64,000 nt of DNA from Gammaproteobacteria bacterium (GCA_024227135.1 JAAELC010000128.1:16331-80330), one strand, 5' to 3'; positions 46,326-55,171 are shown, counted from the stretch's first letter. Numbers and translations: made by a program. The notes: generated from the letters alone by a model not told the origin.

Positions 46326-46712
46326 TCAATCATATTCCAGGTATTTGAATGACGGGTTATCGGGAACCCCTTCCAACGTCCCGGACGCCTTACCCGGCTG
46401 CCACATGAGAAATTCCTCGATCTTCGCCGCCAGTTCGAAGTCTTTTTCTGTCAGCCCGTTCGCTGAATGGGTCTGGAGCGCGACTGTCACCAGACTGTAG
46501 GTGACCAGCATTTCAGGGTGATGAAAAGCGGCTTCTGATAGATGCCCCACCCCATTGGCAACCATCAGGCTGGCCCTCCAGCCACCGGTCCGGAATTTTC
46601 GGCAGATCTACCCGTTCTCCAGATACCAGTGGACCAGCTCCCGTTTAAGCCGGTCCTGTGCATCGGCAATGCTCAGCACCTTATCCCGATCGGTTTCTTG
46701 ATTTGTCATCAT
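46326..46712 (-). pseudogene. 4a-hydroxytetrahydrobiopterin dehydratase (PhhB-like) with in-frame amber stop
   Basis: Read from ATG 46712 (after GAGAGA) the frame encodes MMTNQETDRDKVLSIADAQD, continues to HWYLENG, meets TAG at 46610-46608 (codon 35), then runs on in the same frame to 46326 through ICRKFRTGGW, AAFHHPEMLVTYSLVTVALQ, HSANGLTEKDFELAAKIEEF and NPSFKYLEYD. The HHP and TH..GLT motifs are those of pterin-4a-carbinolamine dehydratases. I expect tryptophan at the stop, so a single TGG to TAG change explains it. Without readthrough only a 34-residue peptide, or a fragment from the internal ATG 46565, would be made. Confidence 0.8.
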
Positions 46713-47065
46713 TCTCTCACTCACTCAGTATTTGTAGGCTAACTCTACTTCCCAGAACTTGAAATCCTTTTGCACAACTCTAGTTACTTATCTAACCTAT
46801 TAAAAAATATACTAATTCCTAATCGATCGCAAGAAATCACAAAAAGTCAAAAAACTGTCAAATAAGCGCTTCTGAGGGGTAAAGTTTTCGTTACCACGAA
46901 CGAGACCAAAGGCATAGACAACAGTTATCGTGCACGCCTCCAGTCATCGCAGGCGACTCACCAGGACATCAATCGGACACAGCATCGCGATTGTCAGTCA
47001 CCTGGTCAACGATCAGGGCACACCCCAGCCCGATGTCCGGGGCATTAGTGGAAAGAGTGGACATT
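46713..47065. other. Upstream region of the pilin gene
   Basis: 353 bp without a gene. The part from 46740 to 46870 is clearly AT-rich compared with the surroundings and probably contains the pilin promoter. I could not define a sigma-54 or sigma-70 site with good spacing. Confidence 0.4.
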
Positions 47066-47479
47066 ATGAAGTTTTCCCAGAAATCATCCCGAGGATTCAC
47101 CCTGACGGAACTGGTCATTGCAATTTCCGTGATCTCGATACTGGCAGCAGTCGGCTATCCCGCCTATTCGGACTACACCTATAAAGCGCGTCGCACCAGC
47201 GCCACCGGATCACTGTTGAACCTGGCAGGACGCATGGAACGGTACTATGCCGATCAGAATACTTACGCCACTGCCACCATAGAAGATCTCATGGGCGAAA
47301 TCGACGTCGAAAACAGCTATTACGACCTTAGTTTCAAGATGCTGGCCTCCAATGCCTACACCCTGCAGGCCACCCCGTCGGGTATCCAGAGGGGTGACAA
47401 ATGCGGTACTTACACTCTGGACTCATTGGGTGCAAAGGATGTTGAATCTGCCACTCTGGCAAGAAGAGATTGCTGGTAA
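47066..47479 (+). CDS. Type IV pilin (PilE-like)
   Basis: 137 residues. The class III signal SSRGFTLTELVIAISVISIL has the prepilin peptidase site after the glycine and Glu5 of the mature protein. The body (PAYSDYTYKARRTSATGSLL, RMERYYADQNTYA) and the C-terminal disulfide pair (GDKCGTYTLD to RRDCW) are those of PilE/minor-pilin-like subunits. AGAGTGGA lies upstream of the ATG at 47066. The gene is isolated from other pilus genes. It could serve motility, adhesion or DNA uptake. Confidence 0.9.
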   Translation: MKFSQKSSRGFTLTELVIAISVISILAAVGYPAYSDYTYKARRTSATGSLLNLAGRMERYYADQNTYATATIEDLMGEIDVENSYYDLSFKMLASNAYTLQATPSGIQRGDKCGTYTLDSLGAKDVESATLARRDCW

Positions 47480-47602
47480 GAGGGAAACAGGTTTTGAAGC
47501 GGTCCGGGGGTTCCCGTACCTGGAGTCACCAGGAAACAGTTTCCCGGCTGACGTAAATGAAAAACCGGGGGGCAGCCCAGCTACCCACCCCGGTGACTTC
47601 AG

Positions 47603-47630
47603 GGAACCCCTGCACTTGTTCAGGGGTTCC
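47603..47630. terminator. Strong hairpin between convergent pilin and OmpA-like genes
   Basis: GGAACCCCTG/CAGGGGTTCC, a perfect 10-bp stem with an 8-nt loop. A second hairpin ACCGGGG/CCCCGGT lies just before it (47564-47594). No long U tract, but the convergent position suits a shared terminator. Confidence 0.55.
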
Positions 47631-47646
47631 TCAGCAGGCTTCCGCC

Positions 47647-48624
47647 TTACCTGACCCGGCCAAGCACCAGTACTTCCACACGCCGGTTCTCAGCACGACC
47701 CTCTGGGGTACTGTTGGTGGCGATAGGCATTTTTTCACCGGCCCCGACGGTAACGATCATGCTGTCGTCCGCTCCGGATTCCACCAGGTATTTACGCACC
47801 GTTTCAGCGCGCTGCTCGGAAAGTTCCTGGTTGTAATCGTCATCGCCCACATCGTCGGTATGACCCACGATCTCCACGTAAGAAGCCCGGGACAGTAATT
47901 CCCTGGCCAGTTCACGATTCTCTTCGATGAGTTTTACGCCCTGTTCAGTCAATTCCGCACTGCGACGTGGGAAAAGCGCAACGCTCGGGAAGAGCATGGC
48001 ATCCAGGGCACGGGCTTCACCCACCACGATAACTTCAACACGCCGGTTGGTTGCGCGTCCTTCATCGGTGTCATTAGAGGCAATCGGGTCGTTAGCACCC
48101 CGGCCTACCACTCTCAGCTTGTCAGCTGATACACCGGTACCGACCAGATATTCACGCACAGCCTCCGCGCGACGCAGAGAAAGCCCTTCATTGTAGGTGG
48201 GATCACCAATGCTGTCGGTGTGACCGATGATGATACCGAGGTAGGCTTCACTGAGTTCGGGACGCAATTCTTTTCGATTCTCCTCGATGGCCTGCTTGCC
48301 CGCTTCCGTGAGATCGGCTTTATCGAAATCGAACATGGCGGCGGCAGGAATCAGGATGGCCGAAACCAACCCGGAGGGAGCACCCTCGACCACTTCGATA
48401 TCCACATCCAGCACCACGTCATCGCAACCGACGACAGTTGCTTTATCGGCCGTCCAGTCGCCAGTTCGCAAGCAACCACCATCACCGGTTCTGGTAATAT
48501 TTCCTTCGATACCGCTGGCATAACCCGGCGTATCATCCCGTGACTGAGCCTGGGCTCCGCTGACGGCCAGCAGCATGGAAAGCAGGGCCGATGACAGCAA
48601 CCCGGTGTTGAGTTTCAGATACAT
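47647..48624 (-). CDS. Exported protein with two tandem OmpA-like domains
   Basis: 325 residues. The signal peptide ends at SGAQA. An N-terminal region of about 65 residues with a possible Cys pair is followed by two peptidoglycan-binding OmpA C-domains: the first near FDFDKADLTEAGKQAIEENR, IGHTDSIGDPTYNEGLSLRR and TNRRVEVIVVG; the second near FPRRSAELTEQGVKLIEENR, VGHTDDVGDDDYNQELSEQR and NRRVEVLVLG. Each keeps the NxxLSxxRA-like core. No beta-barrel is present. The second ATG (48624) has AGGAG at proper distance; the first (48633) is too close to it. Element A copy 2 lies only about 30-40 bp upstream. Confidence 0.85.
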   Translation of the reverse strand: MYLKLNTGLLSSALLSMLLAVSGAQAQSRDDTPGYASGIEGNITRTGDGGCLRTGDWTADKATVVGCDDVVLDVDIEVVEGAPSGLVSAILIPAAAMFDFDKADLTEAGKQAIEENRKELRPELSEAYLGIIIGHTDSIGDPTYNEGLSLRRAEAVREYLVGTGVSADKLRVVGRGANDPIASNDTDEGRATNRRVEVIVVGEARALDAMLFPSVALFPRRSAELTEQGVKLIEENRELARELLSRASYVEIVGHTDDVGDDDYNQELSEQRAETVRKYLVESGADDSMIVTVGAGEKMPIATNSTPEGRAENRRVEVLVLGRVR

Positions 48625-48661
48625 GTATTTCATCTCCTGGATTGATTATTCAATTTTCTGG

Positions 48662-48803
48662 GTTACTACTTACCCCACACGGGCAATCTGTTGCGGAAGA
48701 CGCCGTCAATAGCTGACTGCAGGCTTGGCTTTGGCATCAATGCCAAAGACACTTCCTCCACAGACCTCCCATGAGGGGTAATCTCTGGGGGGCGAGCAGT
48801 TAC
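48662..48803 (+). mobile_element. 142-bp miniature element A, copy 2, with target duplication
   Basis: Ends GTTACTACTTACCCC and GGGCGAGCAGTTAC. Perfect 8-bp direct repeats TTTTCTGG flank it at 48654-48661 and 48804-48811. The centre is a hairpin CTTTGGCATCAATGCCAAAG. It sits just upstream of the OmpA-like gene. Confidence 0.92.
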
Positions 48804-49131
48804 TTTTCTGGAACATTAGTCACTGTTCACCGGCACGACAGGCGCCTTGAAAAGCGACCTGTCATTAAGGTTATCGATAGCAGCAGAAGGATCGCTCAAC
48901 CAGCAGGCCTGTCGATACCGCCCATCGGTTTCGGACTCTGGATCAGCTGCGAGCACTCCACCGTCAGCGCGCATTATCATGCAGCACCCCATTCTCAAAC
49001 AAGCCCCGAAAGCTAATCGATACCCAAAGAATTTTTTATCGGATTCAATTAGACTGGCATGGCGAGTCTCGACCTTCACCTTCCTCACCTCCAAAAAGCC
49101 GTGGTTTTTTCTTCACTGATACAGTGTTCAT

Positions 49132-49205
49132 TCAATGTAACGGTCACCGGTTCAACGAGTTGGTCTGCATTCAAGACGAGGCGTGCCTGCGGGCATTGAC
49201 CGCTT
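49132..49205 (+). repeat. Possible partial copy of element B (left half)
   Basis: CAATGTAACGGTCACCGG followed by GAGGCGTGCCTGCGGGCA resembles the left side of the element at 31156 (CAATGTAATAGTGATGGG, AAGGCGCGCCTCGCAGGCA). The terminal inverted repeat is incomplete and there is no right half. Confidence 0.3.
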
Positions 49206-49249
49206 ATGCTCGAAAACCATAAAACCGTGATAATGGACTGACTAACCCC

Positions 49250-50455
49250 ATGCTCTCACCGAGATCCGTCCTGACGACCTCTGTCATTGCCGCACTGGTC
49301 GCCCTTGGCCCCCTCTCCACCGATATGTACCTGCCCGCATTCCCCACGCTGATGCAGGATTTTGATGCAGGCATCGGTGACGTTCAGCAGACACTGAGCA
49401 TATTCCTGATCGGCTTTGCCCTGGCACAGCTGATCTATGGCCCCCTGTCGGACCGATTTGGACGCAAACCGGTACTGACCGCAGGACTGGGGATATTCGT
49501 TCTCAGCAGTTTTGCCATTTCCTTCGCACATTCCATCGAAACGCTTTCCCTGCTAAGGCTGTTCCAGGCCATCGGCGGCAGCGCGGGGCCGGTGCTGGGG
49601 CGAGCGATAGTAAGGGATATTCACGGTCCGAAGGAATCGGCACGCCTGCTTTCTTATATCAGTACGGCCATGGCCCTGGCACCGGCAGCAGCACCGATTC
49701 TCGGCGGCTACATGACCATCTGGTTCGGTTGGAGTTCGATTTTTCTGTTTCTCGCCGGCTACGGGGTCCTGGGACTACTGCTCCTGACAACCCAGATACC
49801 GGAGACCGCCCCACAGACAGACCGCTACCGGATTTCACCCGGACAACTCGCCCATGATTTCGGACTGCTGCTGGGCCACCCCACCTGGCGATGGTATGCC
49901 TTGTGCTGCAGCTTCGTGTTTGCCGGGCTGTTTTCCTTTCTCTCGGGCTCAGCCTTCGTGATCATCGATTTTCTTGGCTATGGAGAGGAAGAGTATGGCT
50001 TGCTGTTCGCCCTGGTGGTGTTTGGATTCATGGCGGGCACACTGATCGGCGGTAAGCTGGTACGACGGGTCGGTATCGACCGTCTCATCGGCGCAGGTTC
50101 CATCATTGCCACCCTGGGGGGCGTTGCCATGGCATTGCTGGCACTGCTCGAGATCTACACTGCGGCAGCGATCGTGGTGCCGCACATGGTCTACATGGTC
50201 GGTGTGGGTATCGTCATGCCCCAGTCGATGGCCGGCGCACTGACCCCATACCCCCGAATCGCAGGCACCTCTTCAGCATTGCTGGGCTTCATTCAGATGA
50301 CTCTGGCTGCCGGGATCGGGGTACTGGTCGGGCACTTCCATGACAGCACGCCCCGGTCGATGGCCATATCCATCGCTGTTGTCGGCATACTCACTTTAGT
50401 GAGCTTTGTGATGCTCTCCCGCCGCCTGAAGCAGCAGTTAAGCCTGCCGGATTGA
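49250..50455 (+). CDS. Bcr/CflA-family MFS drug transporter
   Basis: 401 residues with 12 predicted membrane helices. LGPLSTDMYLPAFPTLMQDF, LIYGPLSDRFGRKPVLTAGL (motif A) and RLFQAIGGSAGPVLGRAIVRD (motif C region) are signatures of bicyclomycin/chloramphenicol-type exporters. A proton-driven inner-membrane exporter. The gene stands alone. Confidence 0.9.
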   Translation: MLSPRSVLTTSVIAALVALGPLSTDMYLPAFPTLMQDFDAGIGDVQQTLSIFLIGFALAQLIYGPLSDRFGRKPVLTAGLGIFVLSSFAISFAHSIETLSLLRLFQAIGGSAGPVLGRAIVRDIHGPKESARLLSYISTAMALAPAAAPILGGYMTIWFGWSSIFLFLAGYGVLGLLLLTTQIPETAPQTDRYRISPGQLAHDFGLLLGHPTWRWYALCCSFVFAGLFSFLSGSAFVIIDFLGYGEEEYGLLFALVVFGFMAGTLIGGKLVRRVGIDRLIGAGSIIATLGGVAMALLALLEIYTAAAIVVPHMVYMVGVGIVMPQSMAGALTPYPRIAGTSSALLGFIQMTLAAGIGVLVGHFHDSTPRSMAISIAVVGILTLVSFVMLSRRLKQQLSLPD

Positions 50456-50536
50456 CCAACAACCGGCCGTGCTGAAATCCATTCGTCATCACGATGAATT
50501 CTCTGTTCCCTGGAAAAGGTTTTATTTATAAACAAC

Positions 50537-50621
50537 GTAACTGCCCACCCCCGGAGACTACCCCCATGGGCGGTCTGTGGAGGAATTATCTTTGGCATGG
50601 ATGCCAAAACCGAGACCAGGC
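50537..50621 (-). repeat. Truncated copy of element A (one end and centre only)
   Basis: GTAACTGCCCACCCC begins the end, followed by CCCATGGGCGGTCTGTGGAG and the centre TCTTTGGCATGGATGCCAAA. The other half is missing. The break lies within about 10 bp of the stop codon of the neighbouring repeat protein. Confidence 0.7.
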
Positions 50622-50628
50622 ATTGCCA

Positions 50629-51384
50629 TTACATTTCGATGCGGCCAGCCACATCCAGGCCCTTGGGCAGACCATCGACAGCAGAACCGGAAAGGTAAAG
50701 ATTACCCCCTACCTTGAGTTTCCCTGGAATTTTCTGTATCCCGGTGCCTCTTAAATCCAGCCAGTCAGCCACCAGCAACCGCTGGGGCAACTTGGTAACA
50801 GCTGTGCCGACCAGATTCAGCCAACTGTTGAGCCGAACTTTCTTCGGTAGCCTGGCAACCGCGGTAGCGGACAGATCGAGTCCACCACCCAGTTCGAAAT
50901 CCTCCGGAAACTCTTCCAGCCAGCTGGCATTCAGGTAGAGGTCCCCACCCACATACCACCCGCCCGTCAGACAACGAACCATGGTACCGGAAAGATCCAG
51001 ATCACCTTCCACCCGCAGCCCCTTTCCAAGTTTGAGAATTCCACTGGCACGCAGATCCAGACTACCCCCCACTGTCAACCCCCGGGGAAGCCCGGTCAAC
51101 CCGGTACCCAGCAGCACCAGATTACCCGGTATGCTGAGATTGTCAGGCAGTCTTTCGATGCCGGACTGGGTCAGGTCGAGATCTGCACCCACGCTGAGAT
51201 CCTTGGGCAGGCGCTTGATGGCGGTACCCGAAAGATCAAGACTGCCGGTGACCTGAAACTTTTTAGGCAGTTCACTGATGCTGGACTGACTCAGGTCCAG
51301 GTCCCCCTCGATTAGGGTACCGGGCTTGAACTGGCTGCCGGAGGGCTTGTTCTGATTCGAAGATCGCTTTTTTTTCTTTGCCAT
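50629..51384 (-). CDS. Leucine-rich-repeat solenoid protein (20-residue LPX-type repeats)
   Basis: 251 residues. After a Lys-rich N-terminus (MAKKKKRSSNQNK) come eleven 20-residue repeats and a partial twelfth, close to Lx-V-x-Gx-LDLSGTxIxxLPxx. Examples are FQVTGSLDLSGTAIKRLPKD and LSVGADLDLTQSGIERLPDN. This is the LPX class of LRR known from secreted effectors of enteric pathogens, but no E3-ligase or other effector domain and no signal peptide are visible. It probably forms a protein-binding solenoid. The ATG at 51384 is chosen; a GTG at 51429 would add 15 residues. A truncated element A abuts the 3' end, so the gene may have lost sequence. Confidence 0.75.
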   Translation of the reverse strand: MAKKKKRSSNQNKPSGSQFKPGTLIEGDLDLSQSSISELPKKFQVTGSLDLSGTAIKRLPKDLSVGADLDLTQSGIERLPDNLSIPGNLVLLGTGLTGLPRGLTVGGSLDLRASGILKLGKGLRVEGDLDLSGTMVRCLTGGWYVGGDLYLNASWLEEFPEDFELGGGLDLSATAVARLPKKVRLNSWLNLVGTAVTKLPQRLLVADWLDLRGTGIQKIPGKLKVGGNLYLSGSAVDGLPKGLDVAGRIEM

Positions 51385-51677
51385 GAGCTTCGAAAAAGCT
51401 TTCAACCCCGAAAGAAAGGCTGGAAACACTCCACAGGGTCAGCGGTATACCGGTGCCCGGGATAACGAAACCGACAGTGCCATCGATCTGTGCCAGGCGC
51501 CTCTGCAAAGAAAGACGGGGTAGCAGACGGCGCTTCAGACCCGCGTCGGCGTGCAACCCTCAGGTGGCTGAGTAACAAGCCAGTCACTCCATACACCACC
51601 ATATGTCAGCCTCCTTTAGCAGCGACCGGTGCTTTCCAGCTACAATCGCTTAATTGTGGTTACAAGGTCAAACTGCC
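51385..51677. other. Divergent region between the LRR gene and the SDR gene
   Basis: 293 bp. It must hold both promoters. Reading frames exist but match nothing I know; no repeat of the A or B family is seen. Confidence 0.35.
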
Positions 51678-52424
51678 ATGAACCGAGTCATTATAGTCAC
51701 AGGTGCGAGTCGAGGCATAGGTGCGGCGACAGCCCGGCTCGCCGGTTCAAAGGGCTATTCGGTGTGTGTCAACTATCTGCACAACGAGGCCGCAGCCCGG
51801 GAAATCGTCCGGGAGATCGAGAAAGCGGGAAGCAGCGCGATCCAGGTTTCGGCCGATGTCAGCTCGGAACCGGATGTAAAACGCCTCTTTCATACCACCC
51901 GGGAACGGCTGGGAGGAGTGGACGCCCTGGTCAATAACGCCGCTATTCTGGAACACCAGACACGCCTGGAAGACCTGGATGCCTCCAGGCTCTCCAGAGT
52001 ATTTGCCACCAATGTATTCGGTAGTTTTCTCTGTTCCAGGGAGGCGGTGAGGCGCATGTCCACGAAGCACGGTGGCCAAGGGGGGGCCATCGTCAACGTG
52101 TCATCGGGAGCCGCTCGCTCAGGATCACCGGATGAGTACATCGATTATGCCGCCTCTAAAGGTGCGGTGGACACCCTCACCGTCGGACTTGCCCGGGAGG
52201 TTGCCCGAGAAGGCATCCGGGTCAATGCGGTACGCCCCGGGTTCATATACACTGATATGCATGCCAGTGGCGGTGAACCGGATCGGGTTGACCGGATTGC
52301 CCCGTCGATTCCCCTGGGGCGTGGAGGCCAATCCATAGAGGTTGCCCGGGCAATATTGTGGCTGTTATCCGACGAGGCGTCCTACACCACCGGCAGTTTC
52401 ATCGATGTATCGGGAGGGAGATAG
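51678..52424 (+). CDS. Short-chain dehydrogenase/reductase, YgfF-like
   Basis: 248 residues. TGASRGIGAATARLA binds the nicotinamide cofactor, NNAAIL and the catalytic VSSGAA and YAASKGA are intact, and YTTGSFIDVSGGR closes the domain. It is close to the sugar/glucose-dehydrogenase-like YgfF group, but the substrate is unknown. The ATG at 51678 starts directly before the Rossmann motif. The stop is followed immediately by element A copy 3. Confidence 0.88.
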   Translation: MNRVIIVTGASRGIGAATARLAGSKGYSVCVNYLHNEAAAREIVREIEKAGSSAIQVSADVSSEPDVKRLFHTTRERLGGVDALVNNAAILEHQTRLEDLDASRLSRVFATNVFGSFLCSREAVRRMSTKHGGQGGAIVNVSSGAARSGSPDEYIDYAASKGAVDTLTVGLAREVAREGIRVNAVRPGFIYTDMHASGGEPDRVDRIAPSIPLGRGGQSIEVARAILWLLSDEASYTTGSFIDVSGGR

Positions 52425-52798
52425 CTCTGTGGGTAACTGCTCAGCCCCCAGAGATAACCCCGCATGGGCGGTCTGCGGAGGAAGTGTCTTTGGCATGTAT
52501 GCCAAAGCCAAGCCTACAGGGACGTATTGACGGCGTCTTCCGCAACAGATTGTCCGTGCGGGGTGAGTAATTACCTTTACGGAACGAATCTGGATCAGGA
52601 CCACAATGATATTTGATTACCCGGGAACAGCTCTGATTGCTGTTGAGCGCTTGCCTCAACAAGCCTGTCGGAGTCAGACTGATACGCCCACCCGGAGAGT
52701 AAGGGCTGTGGCCCCGATATTCACCGAATAAACCGAGCCAGATGACCATCGATGTTTGACCGTTTATTTCCGCAGCCCCCAGTCGGTTTCCGTATCCA
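52425..52798. other. Intergenic region with element A copy 3
   Basis: 374 bp between two plus-strand genes. 52433-52574 is the element. The remainder (52583-52798) has no recognisable gene and presumably carries the promoter of the PqiA-like gene. Confidence 0.55.
52433..52574 (-). mobile_element. 142-bp miniature element A, copy 3, inverted
   Basis: Ends GTAACTGCTCAGCCCCC and GGGGTGAGTAATTAC, same 142-bp length as the other complete copies but in opposite orientation. The flanking octamers CTCTGTGG and CTTTACGG agree at five of eight positions and differ only by transitions, as an aged target duplication would. Confidence 0.88.
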
Positions 52799-53278
52799 GT
52801 GAATCCCACCCATCACCCCCGAACCGCCAGACTGCTGCAACTGCTCATCGGCATTGCTGCGCTGCTGCTGTTTATCGGGCTGGTGGCGCCCATTATCACC
52901 CTGAACAAGTTTGTACTGGTCCACAACACCTTTTCGATTCTATCCGGAATCTACCAGCTGCTCGAGGAGGGTCAGTATTTTATCTTTCTCATCATCACCG
53001 GCTTCAGCGTAATCATCCCGCTGCTGAAGCTTTCGGTCCTGTATCTGCTGGTCAGCAACACCCGGACCAGCAGCAAGAGGACGAGAAAGTACCTGCACTG
53101 GATGCACCTTTACGGCAAATGGTCCATGCTTGACGTCTTTGTGGTGGCGATTCTGGTGGTGTCGGTAAAACTCGGGGCTATCGCCAGTGTGGATATGCAC
53201 TACGGCATTTATGCATTTGCAGGCTCGGTCATTCTGACCATGTATGTCACCGCACGGGTGGTACGACTGTCGGAATAG
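52799..53278 (+). CDS. PqiA-domain membrane protein
   Basis: 159 residues with four predicted helices. KYLHWMHLYGKWSMLDVFVVAILVV is the PqiA signature and VIIPLLKLSVLYLLV another family segment. PqiA proteins work with MCE-type PqiB in lipid transport across the envelope; this one has a single domain rather than two. The start is GTG at 52799. No pqiB is adjacent. Confidence 0.82.
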   Translation: MNPTHHPRTARLLQLLIGIAALLLFIGLVAPIITLNKFVLVHNTFSILSGIYQLLEEGQYFIFLIITGFSVIIPLLKLSVLYLLVSNTRTSSKRTRKYLHWMHLYGKWSMLDVFVVAILVVSVKLGAIASVDMHYGIYAFAGSVILTMYVTARVVRLSE

Positions 53279-53294
53279 GGGCATCCGAACCGGC

Positions 53295-53325
53295 GGGTCA
53301 CCGGTAAACGCACCAGCGGTGACCC
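53295..53325. terminator. Hairpin between convergent PqiA-like and MFS genes
   Basis: GGGTCACCG/CGGTGACCC, a perfect 9-bp stem with a 13-nt loop, lies exactly between the two convergent stop codons. No U tract. Confidence 0.5.
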
Positions 53326-53333
53326 TGTCCAAT

Positions 53334-54623
53334 CTACGCTTGCTGTCGGCAATGGGTCTCCCGGGTGAACAGAATCAACAGCAGCGAAAGGGAGAGCCAG
53401 CCCAGCATCAGCCTGAACCCGTTCCGGTAAGCTTCCAGGTCATAGACCCGCACCCCGTCGGCCATTTCTCCCTGCCAACCAAAATCCAGCATCCAGCCCA
53501 CGGCAGGCTGCAATAACATGGGTCCCATCATCACCCCCATATTCACGACCCCGGAAACCGTACCCGCCAGACGTGCCGGCGCCGATTCCCTGGCAAAAGC
53601 GAATCCGATAATCATGTTCCCGGAAAAAAAACCGACCAGAACCAGCAACCCCACCAGCAACCAGAGATCCAATCCGGGCACCATGACCACGACCGACCAG
53701 CCCAGCAGTTGAACCACGCACCCGATGACATAAAGGGGCTTGCGATGCCCCAGGTGATCCGACAGCCAGCCGAACACCGGCCCTCCCACCGCCCAGGCCA
53801 CCAGCAACGAGGAACAGATCCCGGCAGCCAGGGTATTCTCCATAGCGTAATGAGTGGTCAGAAAGGGAACCCCCCAGAGACCGGCAAAGGTGAGCGCAGT
53901 ACCGACGACTCCCCCGGGGATCAGGTATAAAAGCCAGGTATTTCGATACTGCAGTACCTTCCGAATACCCGCCAGCACTCCTCCTGATTCCTGCTGACCG
54001 GAATCCTCGTGAACAGTGGCATGACTGGCATACCCTTTGTCCACCGGGTCATCCCGTACCAGCAACCAGATTCCCACTGCCACGACAAAGGTGACCAGCG
54101 CGGAGCCAAACATGATGGGGCGCCAGCCAAAGGAATCCACCAGCAGACGCAGCGGAACACCGGCAAATACGGCACCGATGATGCCAAAGAACAGCGCCAT
54201 ACCCGAAGCCAGAGCATAGTGGCGTGACGGAAGCCAGTGCCCGGCCAGTTTCAACATACCGACAAAGGCCACAGCCACCGAACCACCGACCATCAAGCGT
54301 CCCATTCCAGCCCAGACGATATCGGGCGCCAGCGCGAATACCAGGGTGCCCAAACCGGCAATGGCGGCCCCCAGCGTCAAAAGGCGGCGCGGGCCCCAAT
54401 GATCCGCAAGCACCCCTGTGGGTACCTGCATAGCGACATAACTGTAGAAATAGAAAGCGGACAGATTACCCAGGGCGGCCGCACCCAGGCTGAAATCCGA
54501 CATCAGCTCCGTGGTGATCACCCCGGGCGCGACCCGTTGGTAGAAACCGATCAGATAGAGCATTGCCCCCAGGCCCCAGACACTCCATGACAGTCTCAGG
54601 GGCGGATACTGGAGCTTGCTCAT
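53334..54623 (-). CDS. Major facilitator superfamily transporter, substrate unknown
   Basis: 429 residues with 12 predicted helices. YQRVAPGVITTELMSDFSLGA and GVLADHWGPRRLLTLGAAIAG (motif A) fit the anion/organic-acid MFS branches. SDHLGHRKPLYVIG is the second motif A, so both halves are complete. The ATG at 54623 is chosen; a TTG 17 codons upstream has little support. moaE lies upstream on the same strand, but a functional link is not evident. Confidence 0.85.
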   Translation of the reverse strand: MSKLQYPPLRLSWSVWGLGAMLYLIGFYQRVAPGVITTELMSDFSLGAAALGNLSAFYFYSYVAMQVPTGVLADHWGPRRLLTLGAAIAGLGTLVFALAPDIVWAGMGRLMVGGSVAVAFVGMLKLAGHWLPSRHYALASGMALFFGIIGAVFAGVPLRLLVDSFGWRPIMFGSALVTFVVAVGIWLLVRDDPVDKGYASHATVHEDSGQQESGGVLAGIRKVLQYRNTWLLYLIPGGVVGTALTFAGLWGVPFLTTHYAMENTLAAGICSSLLVAWAVGGPVFGWLSDHLGHRKPLYVIGCVVQLLGWSVVVMVPGLDLWLLVGLLVLVGFFSGNMIIGFAFARESAPARLAGTVSGVVNMGVMMGPMLLQPAVGWMLDFGWQGEMADGVRVYDLEAYRNGFRLMLGWLSLSLLLILFTRETHCRQQA

Positions 54624-54706
54624 AACTGGCTCACTGGGGGTTTCCCCCCGGCCCCGGGACTGACCAGTGGACAACTGTGGAACAGGGACGGGAAAGACGG
54701 CAGGAA

Positions 54707-55171
54707 TCAGTCATCCCGATATTTCCAACGGGCCTCTGCATCGTTATCGCTCTGGCGGGCATCCACCCAGCGATCCCCCCTGTGGGTGGATTCCCTCTTC
54801 CAGAACGGGGCTTTGGTCTTGAGGTAGTCGATGAGAAACTCGCACGCCCTGAAGGCTTCTCCCCGATGCGCACTCGCCACCGCCACAACGACAATGGGAT
54901 CCAGGGGTTCCAGTCTGCCCACCCGGTGAACCACCCGGATACCCAGCAGATCCCATCGCTGTTCCGCTTCCTGAACGATTGCCTGTATCGCCTTCTCGGT
55001 CATTCCCGGATAGTGCTCCAGGATCATTCCGGCCACGGAATCTCCGTCATTCATATCCCGCATCAATCCAACGAAGCTGACCAGGGCACCGATCGCCGGG
55101 TTTCCCGCCCTGAGATCGTCCTGAATGGCGTGAATGTCCATCGGGTGGGTTTGAACTTGAATCTGATTCAT
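54707..55171 (-). CDS. moaE: Molybdopterin synthase catalytic subunit MoaE
   Basis: 154 residues. GALVSFVGLMRDMNDGD, LEHYPGMTEKAI and HRVGRLEPLDPIVVVAVASAHR are typical MoaE, and DYLKTKAPFWKRE carries the catalytic lysine. It transfers sulfur from MoaD thiocarboxylate into the molybdenum cofactor precursor. No moaD lies next to it here. A remnant of element A lies 22 bp upstream of its start. Confidence 0.94.
   Translation of the reverse strand: MNQIQVQTHPMDIHAIQDDLRAGNPAIGALVSFVGLMRDMNDGDSVAGMILEHYPGMTEKAIQAIVQEAEQRWDLLGIRVVHRVGRLEPLDPIVVVAVASAHRGEAFRACEFLIDYLKTKAPFWKRESTHRGDRWVDARQSDNDAEARWKYRDD

Larger units (their letters stand above)
48625..49249. other. Intergenic region with element A copy and unexplained sequence
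   Basis: 625 bp. It holds element A copy 2 (48662-48803) and a short region resembling the left half of element B (about 49132-49205). From 48812 to about 49130 I see no gene I trust. A minus-strand reading frame at 48816-49094 starts TTG after a purine-rich tract but resembles nothing I know. Confidence 0.5.

Noticed and set aside
48816..49094. Minus-strand frame of 92 codons next to element A copy 2
   Set aside because: TTG start, no recognised homology and odd composition. Possible, but not supported enough to call.
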